DNA of 64,000 bases, taken from positions 1 to 64,000 of the forward strand of contig NZ_JAHQCS010000107.1 of NCBI RefSeq assembly GCF_019042215.1. The letters run 5' to 3'. Positions 17,246 to 24,745 of this stretch are shown in pieces. Both the position numbers and the translations under genes were made by a program. The notes below the pieces were generated by a model, which saw only the letters and a list, made by a program, of their open reading frames with translations, made no database searches and was not told where the DNA came from. The DNA comes from Evansella tamaricis. GTDB lineage: Bacteria; Bacillota; Bacilli; Bacillales; Salisediminibacteriaceae. Within the stretch, counting starts at the first letter, position 1. The number at the start of each line of letters is the position of its first letter.

Positions 17246-17275
17246 AGTATAGGACGCATTCTCCTAATCTGTCAA
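17246..17275 (-). promoter_or_regulatory. Sigma-A promoter of the GH65/sulfatase locus
   Basis: On the minus strand, TTGACA (17275-17270), 18-base spacer, TATACT (17251-17246). Perfect -35 and five of six -10 bases. It heads the 13-kb minus-strand locus and is followed at once by the cre-like site and the LacI-type palindromes. Confidence 0.7.
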
Positions 17276-17321
17276 TTATAAATATTAAATAATTCAAAAA
17301 AATATTTTTAATTTGTAATTA

Positions 17322-17362
17322 TTAGGTGCCAGGTACTTCGACGAAAATCAACTGGCACCTAA
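17322..17362. repeat. GGTGCC..GGCACC palindrome at gene end
   Basis: TTAGGTGCCAG and CTGGCACCTAA face each other around a 19-base loop; the right arm includes the stop codon of the RCK-RyR gene. Same arm family as the palindromes at 21683 and 39424. It may terminate transcription of that gene. Confidence 0.55.
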
Positions 17363-19326
17363 GATTCATAGCGTTCAACTAGTTCATAACCTGCCAAATC
17401 GTAAACATCGACGATGGCAAGAACTTCATTTCGGTAAGACTCTTTATATTGAATTCCTGTTATTTCAGACAACTTATTTAATTTATCCCATCGAACTAAC
17501 GCAGGATCGGGAGAATTGGAGAAGGACTTTGCTTTTATTGTATCCCTCTTTCCTTTAGATGCGTTGGATACTTGGGAATTAAGTAACGCCGTACTCGCCC
17601 CGACCCATCCATTTAAATGATGAACGGCTTTCCATTGGGCATGCAGTAATTTTGCTAACAGGTCCAGTTGTTCTCTGCAAATCTCTCGATATAACCCTCT
17701 CGTAACAATGGAGTGAGACGGACTAATATCATCCATTGGAACTGCTTTCAAATGAAGTAAATGAAGAATAATTGGATAAAAGTCCCCTTTAGAGATGGTT
17801 GCTGCTTTATATTCATGAGTTAAATGTTCCCACACTCCTGGCGTTAATTCTTTACGGTCACTATTATTCACTGTCCTTATTTTTTGGCCCCACCTTATTT
17901 TTCTCCGGTCAAAACGGGAGTGTGATGCTACACGAATATTTCCCTTGTTATTTATAGTCCTTGTTTGAATCCTGTAACTCCATTTTGCTACCTCATCTAG
18001 TTTCTGTTTAATGATGACATCTTCTGTGGCAATATCATTCATGTTTCCAAATTCTTTTATGTGAGATATACCACGTAAATCCTTTAAGAAATGTGTCACA
18101 CTAGTGTAAAAATATTCCGGCTTATAAATATAAATTTCCTGGATATTTAACTGTTTTATTAGTTGGAGTCCATTTACATAATCAAACTCCTTATTCCTCA
18201 TACAAGTAACACAATACGTAACATCGTGAAGTTCCCCTGTCGCGTTTTCATAGGACGCCTCTCTTAAATTCCAATCGATAAAATGGACTTCACACACCTT
18301 ATCAATATTAGGATATTGGAGACGTAAATTAGTAGCGTTATTCTTCGTGTGACGATCAACAATCGTGATTTTCAGTTTTTCTCCTGATGGATAATAGGCA
18401 ATCTTGGCTGCTTGCAGGACTATTTTTTTTGCCAGATCGTTAAAACCGATTACTAGAATATGAGGTTTATACGTCGGTAATTTACCCTCACCCTCATTTT
18501 TTAAGTCCTGTGAAAAGAGTGGATAATCATGAAACAATTTTCTGGCTTTTATCTCATAAAGATTAAAGAAATGAACTTGACCATTCTGATTGAATGAATG
18601 GAGTTCTTCCACTTCCGTCACATCACGATCAAACAAAAATTTCATATGAATATCATTCAGATGAACATGAATCGAACAATTTTTTTCTAGATCAGCTATT
18701 CTTTTTTCCTTATGCAACAAAATGGATATTCGGTATAAAAGCTCCATGTTAAAATCATCATTAAAAGTGAACAGTACAACTGTACGACAACGGGTTAAAC
18801 GGACTTTTTGAAGGATAGTATAATTCAATGGATCCCCTGATACAACGACAGCACCATTATTAGTCAGTTTCATTTTTAAGGAAGATTTCTCATCTTCTTC
18901 AGCAACCATGATTACGTTTTGTTTTTTCTTGATAAGGTCAATCGCCAGAAGATAGGAGTATTGATTTAAACCGATAATAATTGTATGCTTCCCGAAAAAT
19001 GTAGTGTAATGTCTTTTCATAAAGTCGCTGAATGTCTTAAATAGGAGTTGAAAGACTAATAAATTCGTAGCTGCCACGCCAGTCCATTTTGCTATTTCCA
19101 AAGTGATTGGCGGCGCAATTCCACTTCCATCTGGGATATCGAAATTAAACAAAAATAAACGTATTGTTGAATACAGTGCAGAGGATGTATTCATGGAAGG
19201 GAATGAATAATAGCCGTGGAATCCAAATAAAAACGTTATGATGAATAGAAATCCTAATAAGTAGATTGACATGTACTGTTGTATACGAATTCGTTTATTT
19301 TCATTGTATTCCTGATATCGGTCCAT
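17359..19326 (-). CDS. 2TM channel-like protein with two RCK domains and a RyR domain
   Basis: About 655 residues. Two membrane helices (about 19-39 and 78-97) enclose a pore-loop-like segment without a TVGYG potassium filter. A first RCK/TrkA-N domain begins near residue 113 (TIIIGLNQYSYLLAIDLI) and a second near 285 (HILVIGFNDLAKKIV....ITIVDRH). The C-terminus (about 540-650) has the two halves of a RyR-type domain: LAKLLHAQWKAVHHLNGW and LVRWDKLNKLSE....YRNEVLAIVDVYDLAGYELV. RCK domains usually bind nucleotides or ions and gate a pore; prokaryotic RyR domains are proposed ligand sensors. Ion specificity and ligand are unknown. Start at 19326 follows AAGGAGGGG; an upstream in-frame start at 19350 lacks such a site. 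Confidence 0.75.
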   Translation of the reverse strand: MDRYQEYNENKRIRIQQYMSIYLLGFLFIITFLFGFHGYYSFPSMNTSSALYSTIRLFLFNFDIPDGSGIAPPITLEIAKWTGVAATNLLVFQLLFKTFSDFMKRHYTTFFGKHTIIIGLNQYSYLLAIDLIKKKQNVIMVAEEDEKSSLKMKLTNNGAVVVSGDPLNYTILQKVRLTRCRTVVLFTFNDDFNMELLYRISILLHKEKRIADLEKNCSIHVHLNDIHMKFLFDRDVTEVEELHSFNQNGQVHFFNLYEIKARKLFHDYPLFSQDLKNEGEGKLPTYKPHILVIGFNDLAKKIVLQAAKIAYYPSGEKLKITIVDRHTKNNATNLRLQYPNIDKVCEVHFIDWNLREASYENATGELHDVTYCVTCMRNKEFDYVNGLQLIKQLNIQEIYIYKPEYFYTSVTHFLKDLRGISHIKEFGNMNDIATEDVIIKQKLDEVAKWSYRIQTRTINNKGNIRVASHSRFDRRKIRWGQKIRTVNNSDRKELTPGVWEHLTHEYKAATISKGDFYPIILHLLHLKAVPMDDISPSHSIVTRGLYREICREQLDLLAKLLHAQWKAVHHLNGWVGASTALLNSQVSNASKGKRDTIKAKSFSNSPDPALVRWDKLNKLSEITGIQYKESYRNEVLAIVDVYDLAGYELVERYES

Positions 19327-19350
19327 TGTCCCCTCCTTCCAAAACATCAA

Positions 19351-20026
19351 GAGGTATTTTAGCTCGAGGAATTAGATTAATGATCTGAGAACTTTTGCTA
19401 AAACATTGTCCATAAGACATACTTATTAAAATTTTTCAGAGTTATTACTTTGAAGGGGATATGTTCATATAAAGATAGTCCGAGGTTTGATAGTATCTGA
19501 AGAATTTTTTTCGAAAATGCCCGAAGGTGCCAAAACATATACATTCTTTTTCTTTTAGGCTATGTTAAAGGCTAATGTTGATTTTTTAACAGGATGATTT
19601 TTAGCGAAATTTACGACACTCCTGCGGGAAAAGCGAGTTCAGGGGAGACCCCGCAAGGTGTGAAACACCGAGGAGGCTCCCGAACCGCCCGCGGAAAGGG
19701 AGTGAATTTCGCAAAAATCAACATTGAACGATAACAGAGCTTTCTTTTAAAAAGAAACTCTCCTTATAAATGATCGTCATTTCTCACAGGCATTCTGAAA
19801 TTAATATATAAATCAAGTCTATTCGACTTATGCATTTATTTTACTTTTCAGCATTGCGTTGCTATCCACCACAATTATCTCGATTAATGAAAAGAATTGT
19901 TTTAAAATAAATACAATCGTTAAAACAATACGTTTTCCACTCAGGAAAATCTATAAGATAACATTCCTGCCAAAGTGAACTGTCATTGCATAATTTAATT
20001 CAGTATCGTTAAAGGAGTGCCGCACA
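19351..20026. other. Gene-free gap with dispersed repeat
   Basis: 676 bases between two divergent genes. It holds the inverted-repeat-flanked element at 19574-19725 and, near 19518, the piece ATGCCCGAAGGTGC also seen after repeat copies C and G. The AT-rich remainder should hold the promoters of both flanking genes; no single best match was clear. Confidence 0.4.
19574..19725. repeat. Dispersed Bacillaceae repeat with terminal inverted repeats
   Basis: AATGTTGATTTTT on the left and AAAAATCAACATT on the right. The GC-rich inside (CACTCCTGCGGGAAAAGCG ... GAGGAGGCTCCCGAACCGCC ... CGGAAAGGGAGTGAATTTCG) can fold into a long imperfect stem; similar blocks are widespread in Bacillaceae intergenic DNA. 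No open frame. A fragment of its right end recurs at about 46595-46612. Confidence 0.65.
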
Positions 20027-20308
20027 ATGATCGATATAAATGCAGAATCATACGCTGAAATAACACTAACGAATTTCCGTCTCAAAGAAAGATTAAAGGT
20101 GCAGCAGTGGATTCACTGCTTTATCACTTTCTCCTCGGAAATGCTTCCGCAAGATATCATAGATCCAGAAATTTTAGTTATCTTGAATCAAGATAAACAG
20201 CCTTTACAAATTATTTTGCAGGAAGAAGGCTGCGATTCTCCTAACTTCCAATTAACAGAGTCTGAAAAATCGCAAGTAACGGAATGGCTTTCCCAGCAGG
20301 ATTTATAA
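20027..20308 (+). CDS. Small protein of unknown function
   Basis: 93 residues, acidic C-terminal half, no membrane segment or signal peptide and no family recognised. Start ATG follows AAAGGAGTGCCGCACA, a good ribosome site. The stop codon overlaps the first bases of repeat copy C (TTATAAGAAAAGCGC), so the repeat abuts the gene end exactly as copy B does. Probably its own transcription unit. Confidence 0.6.
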   Translation: MIDINAESYAEITLTNFRLKERLKVQQWIHCFITFSSEMLPQDIIDPEILVILNQDKQPLQIILQEEGCDSPNFQLTESEKSQVTEWLSQQDL

Positions 20309-20757
20309 GAAAAGCGCAAGCGCCTTGGTCACGGGCGAAAGTCACTGCCTCTTCCTCTTCTAGCTTTTCTAGGATGCGTATCCGTCGAGGCAACTCGAAG
20401 CATATTCGTGAAGATTTCCTCGTTGGATAGCATACTCGAAGAAGAGTTGACAGAAGCCGCTTTTTGGCTTCCTTGTGCTCCTGCGATTACTCGTCGCAAG
20501 GCAGCAAGGATGCAACTCAGGTAGTAGCCTGCCTGAAGTGATCCGAGCCCGTAGGCGCTGGAGCTAGACAATAAGAAAAGCGCAAGCGCCTATGAACACG
20601 AGCGTAGGGCAGTGGAGGAATGACAACCTGAAGTCCGCTCTTTGACTTCAGTTGTCACTTCCGAAGTGCCCCGCAGCGAGTAGGCGATGGAGCTAGACAA
20701 TGCCCGAAGGTGCAAAAACTTATATTTTCTTATCTTTTAAGAAAAGCGCAAGCGCAT
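20306..20757 (+). repeat. Composite Bacillaceae repeat, copy C (two units in tandem)
   Basis: First unit about 20306-20572, from GAAAAGCGCAAGCGCC to GGAGCTAGACAA, with an inner block that includes the reverse complement of GCGACGAGTAATCGCAGG, the unit of the tandem array at 46.3 kb. Second unit about 20573-20700 has the standard inside (TTTGACTTCAGTTGTCACTT). A third partial start (AAGAAAAGCGCAAGCGC) follows at 20739. Fills the gap before the glycosyltransferase gene. Confidence 0.75.
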
Positions 20758-20837
20758 TTATGTCACCTCGATTTTGACCGACTGAACGATGCGACTTCCT
20801 CTCTTTCAAAAAAATTGATTTCATATTGGAGGGTCTG

Positions 20838-21668
20838 ATGAACACGAAACCTTTAGTTTCCATTGTTATTCCTACCTTTAACCGTTTGTATCCTTTAGCT
20901 GAACTGATAGAAGCGTTGAGCAGACAAGCCTATCAAAACTTCGAAGTAATTATCGTTAACGACGCAGGGGAAATGGTAGATATTATAAGAGATCTTTACA
21001 GCGAATTAAATATAACCATTGTTAATTTACCTGAAAATCAGCATCACGTGTTTGCAAGAAATACAGGAGTAGCCCAAGCAAATGGAGAATTAATCATGCT
21101 TATCGATGACGATGACATCATCTTAGATACCCATATTGAAACAATGGTTGAGGCTATCGAGGACTGTGACTTTGTTTATTCTGACGTGGAGATCGTGGAT
21201 TATAAAGTGAAGGATCATGTGCGTTATGTTACAAACCGATTCTTGTTTGCCTATCAATACGATTTGGACGCAATGAAAAAGTTCTCCACGTTTGTGCCAT
21301 CTGGTTGTCTATACCGCCGGAAGATTCATGAAACAATTGGTTACTTTGATATGGAAGTAAAAAATTACTGGGATTGGGATTTCTTTTTGCGTGTGGCAAA
21401 TGTATATCAGGTGAAGCGGAGTCCTGTGGCTAATGTCTTATATGAGTTTTCCGCTGGCGGAACTAATCAGTCGAGCTATACGGCATCCATGCGCAAGTAC
21501 CTCGATCGTTTATGTGAAAAACATGGTTTGGGAGAACTCCCAACGAAGAATTTCTTTTTATTGCTGGAGGAAGAAGAAGTGGTAGCAAGAAAAGCCCTTA
21601 GTAAAGTGGTTTGGGATGGCCAACCAATCATTTCAAGATTAGTTAACAACATGGAGACAGGTGCTTAG
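20838..21668 (+). CDS. Family 2 glycosyltransferase
   Basis: Transfers a sugar from a nucleotide-sugar donor to an unknown acceptor. About 276 residues, GT-A fold: VSIVIPTFNR at the N-terminus, VIIVNDAG (about 37-44), ARNTGVAQANGELIMLIDDDDI with the metal-binding DXD-like aspartates near residues 90-93, and NYWDWDFFLR as the ED/WD acceptor-site motif. No membrane helix. ATG at 20838 follows GGAGGG; the in-frame TTG at 20826 is not needed. Stands alone between the RCK-RyR gene and the convergent DHH-CorA-like gene, so acceptor and pathway are unknown. Confidence 0.85.
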   Translation: MNTKPLVSIVIPTFNRLYPLAELIEALSRQAYQNFEVIIVNDAGEMVDIIRDLYSELNITIVNLPENQHHVFARNTGVAQANGELIMLIDDDDIILDTHIETMVEAIEDCDFVYSDVEIVDYKVKDHVRYVTNRFLFAYQYDLDAMKKFSTFVPSGCLYRRKIHETIGYFDMEVKNYWDWDFFLRVANVYQVKRSPVANVLYEFSAGGTNQSSYTASMRKYLDRLCEKHGLGELPTKNFFLLLEEEEVVARKALSKVVWDGQPIISRLVNNMETGA

Positions 21669-21682
21669 AAAGGCAAAAATCA

Positions 21683-21720
21683 GTGCCAGACACTTGTCGG
21701 ATTCGACAAGTGCCTGGCAC
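21683..21720. repeat. GTGCCAG..CTGGCAC palindrome between convergent genes
   Basis: GTGCCAGACACTTGTCG and CGACAAGTGCCTGGCAC form a 17-base nearly perfect stem with a four-base loop, 14 bases after the glycosyltransferase stop and 12 before the end of the convergent 942-codon gene. It can act as a bidirectional terminator. Same family as the perfect palindrome at 39424-39463. Confidence 0.65.
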
Positions 21721-21732
21721 CTGGTTTATGTT

Positions 21733-24561
21733 CTATGCATCATATGTTTTATTCGTTTCTTTAATAGCTTGTTTTCGGTGGACTGTTTTTCGATTGAACT
21801 TAGGCTTAAATAACCATTTAAACCACAACCACACTCTGTTTTTCTTCGTGTACATTAAATAAATATAAAGTGGGATAAATGTCAAGAGTACAGCCCCACC
21901 AAGTGTAAGCCAATTTTCTAAGGTTGTTCCACCTTCCGGGGCTAAAAAAGTGGAGAATGCCTCAATCCGGATAAATCCGATACCCATAAATACATTTAAC
22001 GTTACGAGCGGCAAGAATAGGGCTGAAACCACTTCCACTCGCTTGGAAAATCTTGACTTATGATAGTCGTCTATCGTTGACACCTGATCTAGCACTTCAT
22101 CATGCAGGCTCTCCGTTTCAAAAATCTCATTCCACTTTTTATATTTTTCCATTCCAATCTCATCATTTGTGATCTGACTAAACCACCCTTGAACGATGAA
22201 CTCCAATAGAATATCCCTTAAGTAACTGACTTCCTTCACGTACCGGCCAGTTCCGAGTTTTGATAACTGTTTAGAAAAGTTCATGAGACAATACCGCTGA
22301 TGGAGTACCATAAGGAAAATATCAAAGTTTACGGTTTTAAACTCCGACATTAACTGTTCTGTCTCTTCTTTCATTAGCTTCTTTTTATATGCCGGAGTAC
22401 GAGAGTCCGTTTGATCCACGATCATTAGGGCGCTACCATTTTTGCTGAATCCGTAAACAGCATAATCATTGTAGTCATAAAACATTTTTTCCAATGTCTC
22501 TTTCATCCGCTTATTCTCCTGTTGAAACGGCAGACCCCAACTAGTATTACTACATAACTTATAAAGTATTTCTTGCTTTGATGATTCAAAATAACTGCTA
22601 GGATCGAGTAAAACATTCGTATATATTAATCCTTTTTCCGCATTTGAAAGATCGATTTGACCGTTAATTTTCTCCTCGAAAAAGGTTGTCAGCCTCTTCT
22701 TTCCTATTCTATCATCTGAAAGGGCACGGTTTGTGTCCACCACTATCTCCATCGGGATGTCCTTATTTGCTTCTGTTACGATCTCTGTGTCCACAACTAA
22801 AAACCCGATTCCATATTTAAAGAGAATAATATGGGCATTATCAATCTTTGAAATTGTTTCTCTGGATTCTTTAATAGGACCGCTCCCGTTGAAAAAATGA
22901 AGATCAATGATCTTTCTCTGATCACTCTCCTTAAAACAGAGGTAATGATCTTCCATTTGTTGATAGGAAAATTCACAACAATACTCATCTTTTTCCTGAT
23001 CTATTCCGTTACCTGCCCCGAATAAATACTTTTGGATATAAGGGCGAAAGTACTCCACCCGCTCCTTCTGTTCCATGAAATCTACTCTTTGTAGTTCCTT
23101 ATTTTTTTGTAGCTGTTTGTATTTTTTTTGATATTCTTTATGATTAAATTCAAATGGAAAAAGAACACGGCTAAAATTCTTTTTCACCATCGGCTTCGTG
23201 TATTGAATCGTAATCTCTTTAATCCTTTCCGTAGAGAGAAGACTCCCAGTCCGTGGAGATTCTATGATTGTGAAATCATGTCCGCGACCGTCATACCATG
23301 GATCACCGTTCGTACACCACTCTTCTGGATATCGAAATTCTTCCCTCGTGCGCCATTCGGATACATTATCTTTTCCGAATTGCTTGATCTCTTCTTCCAC
23401 TTCTGCATACTCTAAATACTTCCCCATGTTAGTCAGGACAGCATCACTAATGGGATTCACTGAGATCGTCACTTTACTGATACTCACACTCTGTCCTACT
23501 TCCACTTCTTCACTATTTTCTTCATCGACTTTTCCAGGGATAAAGGTAAACACAAATCCTTTTCCAGAAGGGGATTCAGGGTCAATTCTTGCCCATAACT
23601 TATGTAAGGAACAGGTTGGTACAGTATTCCAAAACAATCCATCCACTTCTGAAACCGTATTAACGTGGTTTTTACTTGGTAGGGGCATTTGTCGTACTTC
23701 ACATACTTTTGGATTATCTCTGTCTTTTTTATAATTGGCAAAATCATTAACCACTTCGGTAGCTTCTTCCTGTAAAGGATGATCATCCCCAAGAATAGTT
23801 GGGCTGTATAGACTGTTTTCCGTCGGACTCAATTCTTTCATTCGAATGAATAAATAGTGAATAAGGTTTTGTCCACGTTTCATCATCTCTTGGTTATACA
23901 TGATTTTCGGATTCCCTTTACAGGCTTTTCTTGTTATCTCGCCAATAAATAGCGTTAATGTATAAGGAGATATGACCATCTCTGGATTTAAAAGCATCTC
24001 TCCAGAATCAATCTTATTGGCATACTCCACCATCTCATCTGTAAATTCTGGAAAACTACGGTTCTCTATATATTCCTGGACAAGATAAGCTGAGGCAAAA
24101 CAATCAAAATCTGGAGATCGATGAACAATAATAGTAATTTTAGACTCGCTCTTTTGATCAGTACTGACATCGTTAGGAACTTGTCTATCTGTCGTATTGG
24201 CTCGATCGGCATATTCACAAACCGTTTTTAGCAAACTGGGACATGCCTTAACAATCGCTGTTGTACTTTTTGGCTTTTGATTATTGAAAGTCACTCCATT
24301 TTTAAGATGATGATGGTCTATTACTCCATCAATCAACTGATTTCCAACGTCTAAGATTACGGTATTCTCTGTTGGAAAAGATTCTTCTGTTTTTTTTGAC
24401 CGAATGACAAAATGCAATTTTCCATTACGTTCTTCTTTACTTACCATGGATCCTTCAGCAATAAAATGATATTGGAAGGTTATATTACTCTTTCTCATCT
24501 GTATGATAATCCCCTTTTGATTGGTTTGAATCCAACTAGCTTCATTTTTTAAAATTTGCAC
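21733..24561 (-). CDS. Large protein: DHH-like phosphoesterase motifs plus CorA-like membrane C-terminus
   Basis: 942 residues, no close family recognised. Near the N-terminus VILDVGNQLIDGVIDHHHLK (about 68-87) looks like the DHH motif, and about 65 residues later IIVHRSPDFDCFASAYLV (144-161) looks like the HxxxDxD first motif; in ordinary DHH phosphoesterases the order is the reverse. The middle (250-800) is soluble and charged. The end has a long helix, then VSALFLPLVTLNVFMGIGF (about 845-863), a short outside loop and a second helix LGGAVLLTFIPLYIYLMY (about 888-905), a two-helix hairpin similar to CorA/ZntB transporters but without GMN. The tail is very basic. Transport or signalling by nucleotide hydrolysis is speculation. 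Start ATG is weakly supported by a ribosome site. Confidence 0.55.
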   Translation of the reverse strand: MQILKNEASWIQTNQKGIIIQMRKSNITFQYHFIAEGSMVSKEERNGKLHFVIRSKKTEESFPTENTVILDVGNQLIDGVIDHHHLKNGVTFNNQKPKSTTAIVKACPSLLKTVCEYADRANTTDRQVPNDVSTDQKSESKITIIVHRSPDFDCFASAYLVQEYIENRSFPEFTDEMVEYANKIDSGEMLLNPEMVISPYTLTLFIGEITRKACKGNPKIMYNQEMMKRGQNLIHYLFIRMKELSPTENSLYSPTILGDDHPLQEEATEVVNDFANYKKDRDNPKVCEVRQMPLPSKNHVNTVSEVDGLFWNTVPTCSLHKLWARIDPESPSGKGFVFTFIPGKVDEENSEEVEVGQSVSISKVTISVNPISDAVLTNMGKYLEYAEVEEEIKQFGKDNVSEWRTREEFRYPEEWCTNGDPWYDGRGHDFTIIESPRTGSLLSTERIKEITIQYTKPMVKKNFSRVLFPFEFNHKEYQKKYKQLQKNKELQRVDFMEQKERVEYFRPYIQKYLFGAGNGIDQEKDEYCCEFSYQQMEDHYLCFKESDQRKIIDLHFFNGSGPIKESRETISKIDNAHIILFKYGIGFLVVDTEIVTEANKDIPMEIVVDTNRALSDDRIGKKRLTTFFEEKINGQIDLSNAEKGLIYTNVLLDPSSYFESSKQEILYKLCSNTSWGLPFQQENKRMKETLEKMFYDYNDYAVYGFSKNGSALMIVDQTDSRTPAYKKKLMKEETEQLMSEFKTVNFDIFLMVLHQRYCLMNFSKQLSKLGTGRYVKEVSYLRDILLEFIVQGWFSQITNDEIGMEKYKKWNEIFETESLHDEVLDQVSTIDDYHKSRFSKRVEVVSALFLPLVTLNVFMGIGFIRIEAFSTFLAPEGGTTLENWLTLGGAVLLTFIPLYIYLMYTKKNRVWLWFKWLFKPKFNRKTVHRKQAIKETNKTYDA

Positions 24562-24683
24562 ATCTATACATTATTCTACAAAAAAGGCAGTTCTCCTGTA
24601 TGGAAAATAGTGAGATTTACCACACCGATAAAATGACTACTACACTGATAAAATAAGAGTATACAAGGAGTTTAAAACGTTAA

Positions 24684-24711
24684 AAATGTGCGGGACAATG
24701 CCCGCACATTT
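24684..24711 (-). terminator. Terminator of the ugp operon
   Basis: AAATGTGCGGG and CCCGCACATTT form an 11-base perfect stem with a six-base loop, followed on the minus strand by TTAACG. It lies 35 bases after the ugpB stop, and may also end transcription from the other side. Confidence 0.8.
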
Positions 24712-24745
24712 CAGAATAGAATGATCTCAAGTTTTTTTAGTTCGA

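Noticed and set aside
17359-19326. Plain Trk/Ktr potassium uptake regulator (TrkA/KtrA)
   Set aside because: It has its own membrane helices and a C-terminal RyR-type domain, which TrkA and KtrA lack.
20329-20571. 80-codon minus-strand frame
   Set aside because: Lies inside repeat copy C; low-complexity Ser/Arg sequence from repeat DNA.
21733-24561. Ordinary CorA magnesium transporter
   Set aside because: No GMN motif after the first helix, and the N-terminal 800 residues are unlike the CorA cytoplasmic domain.
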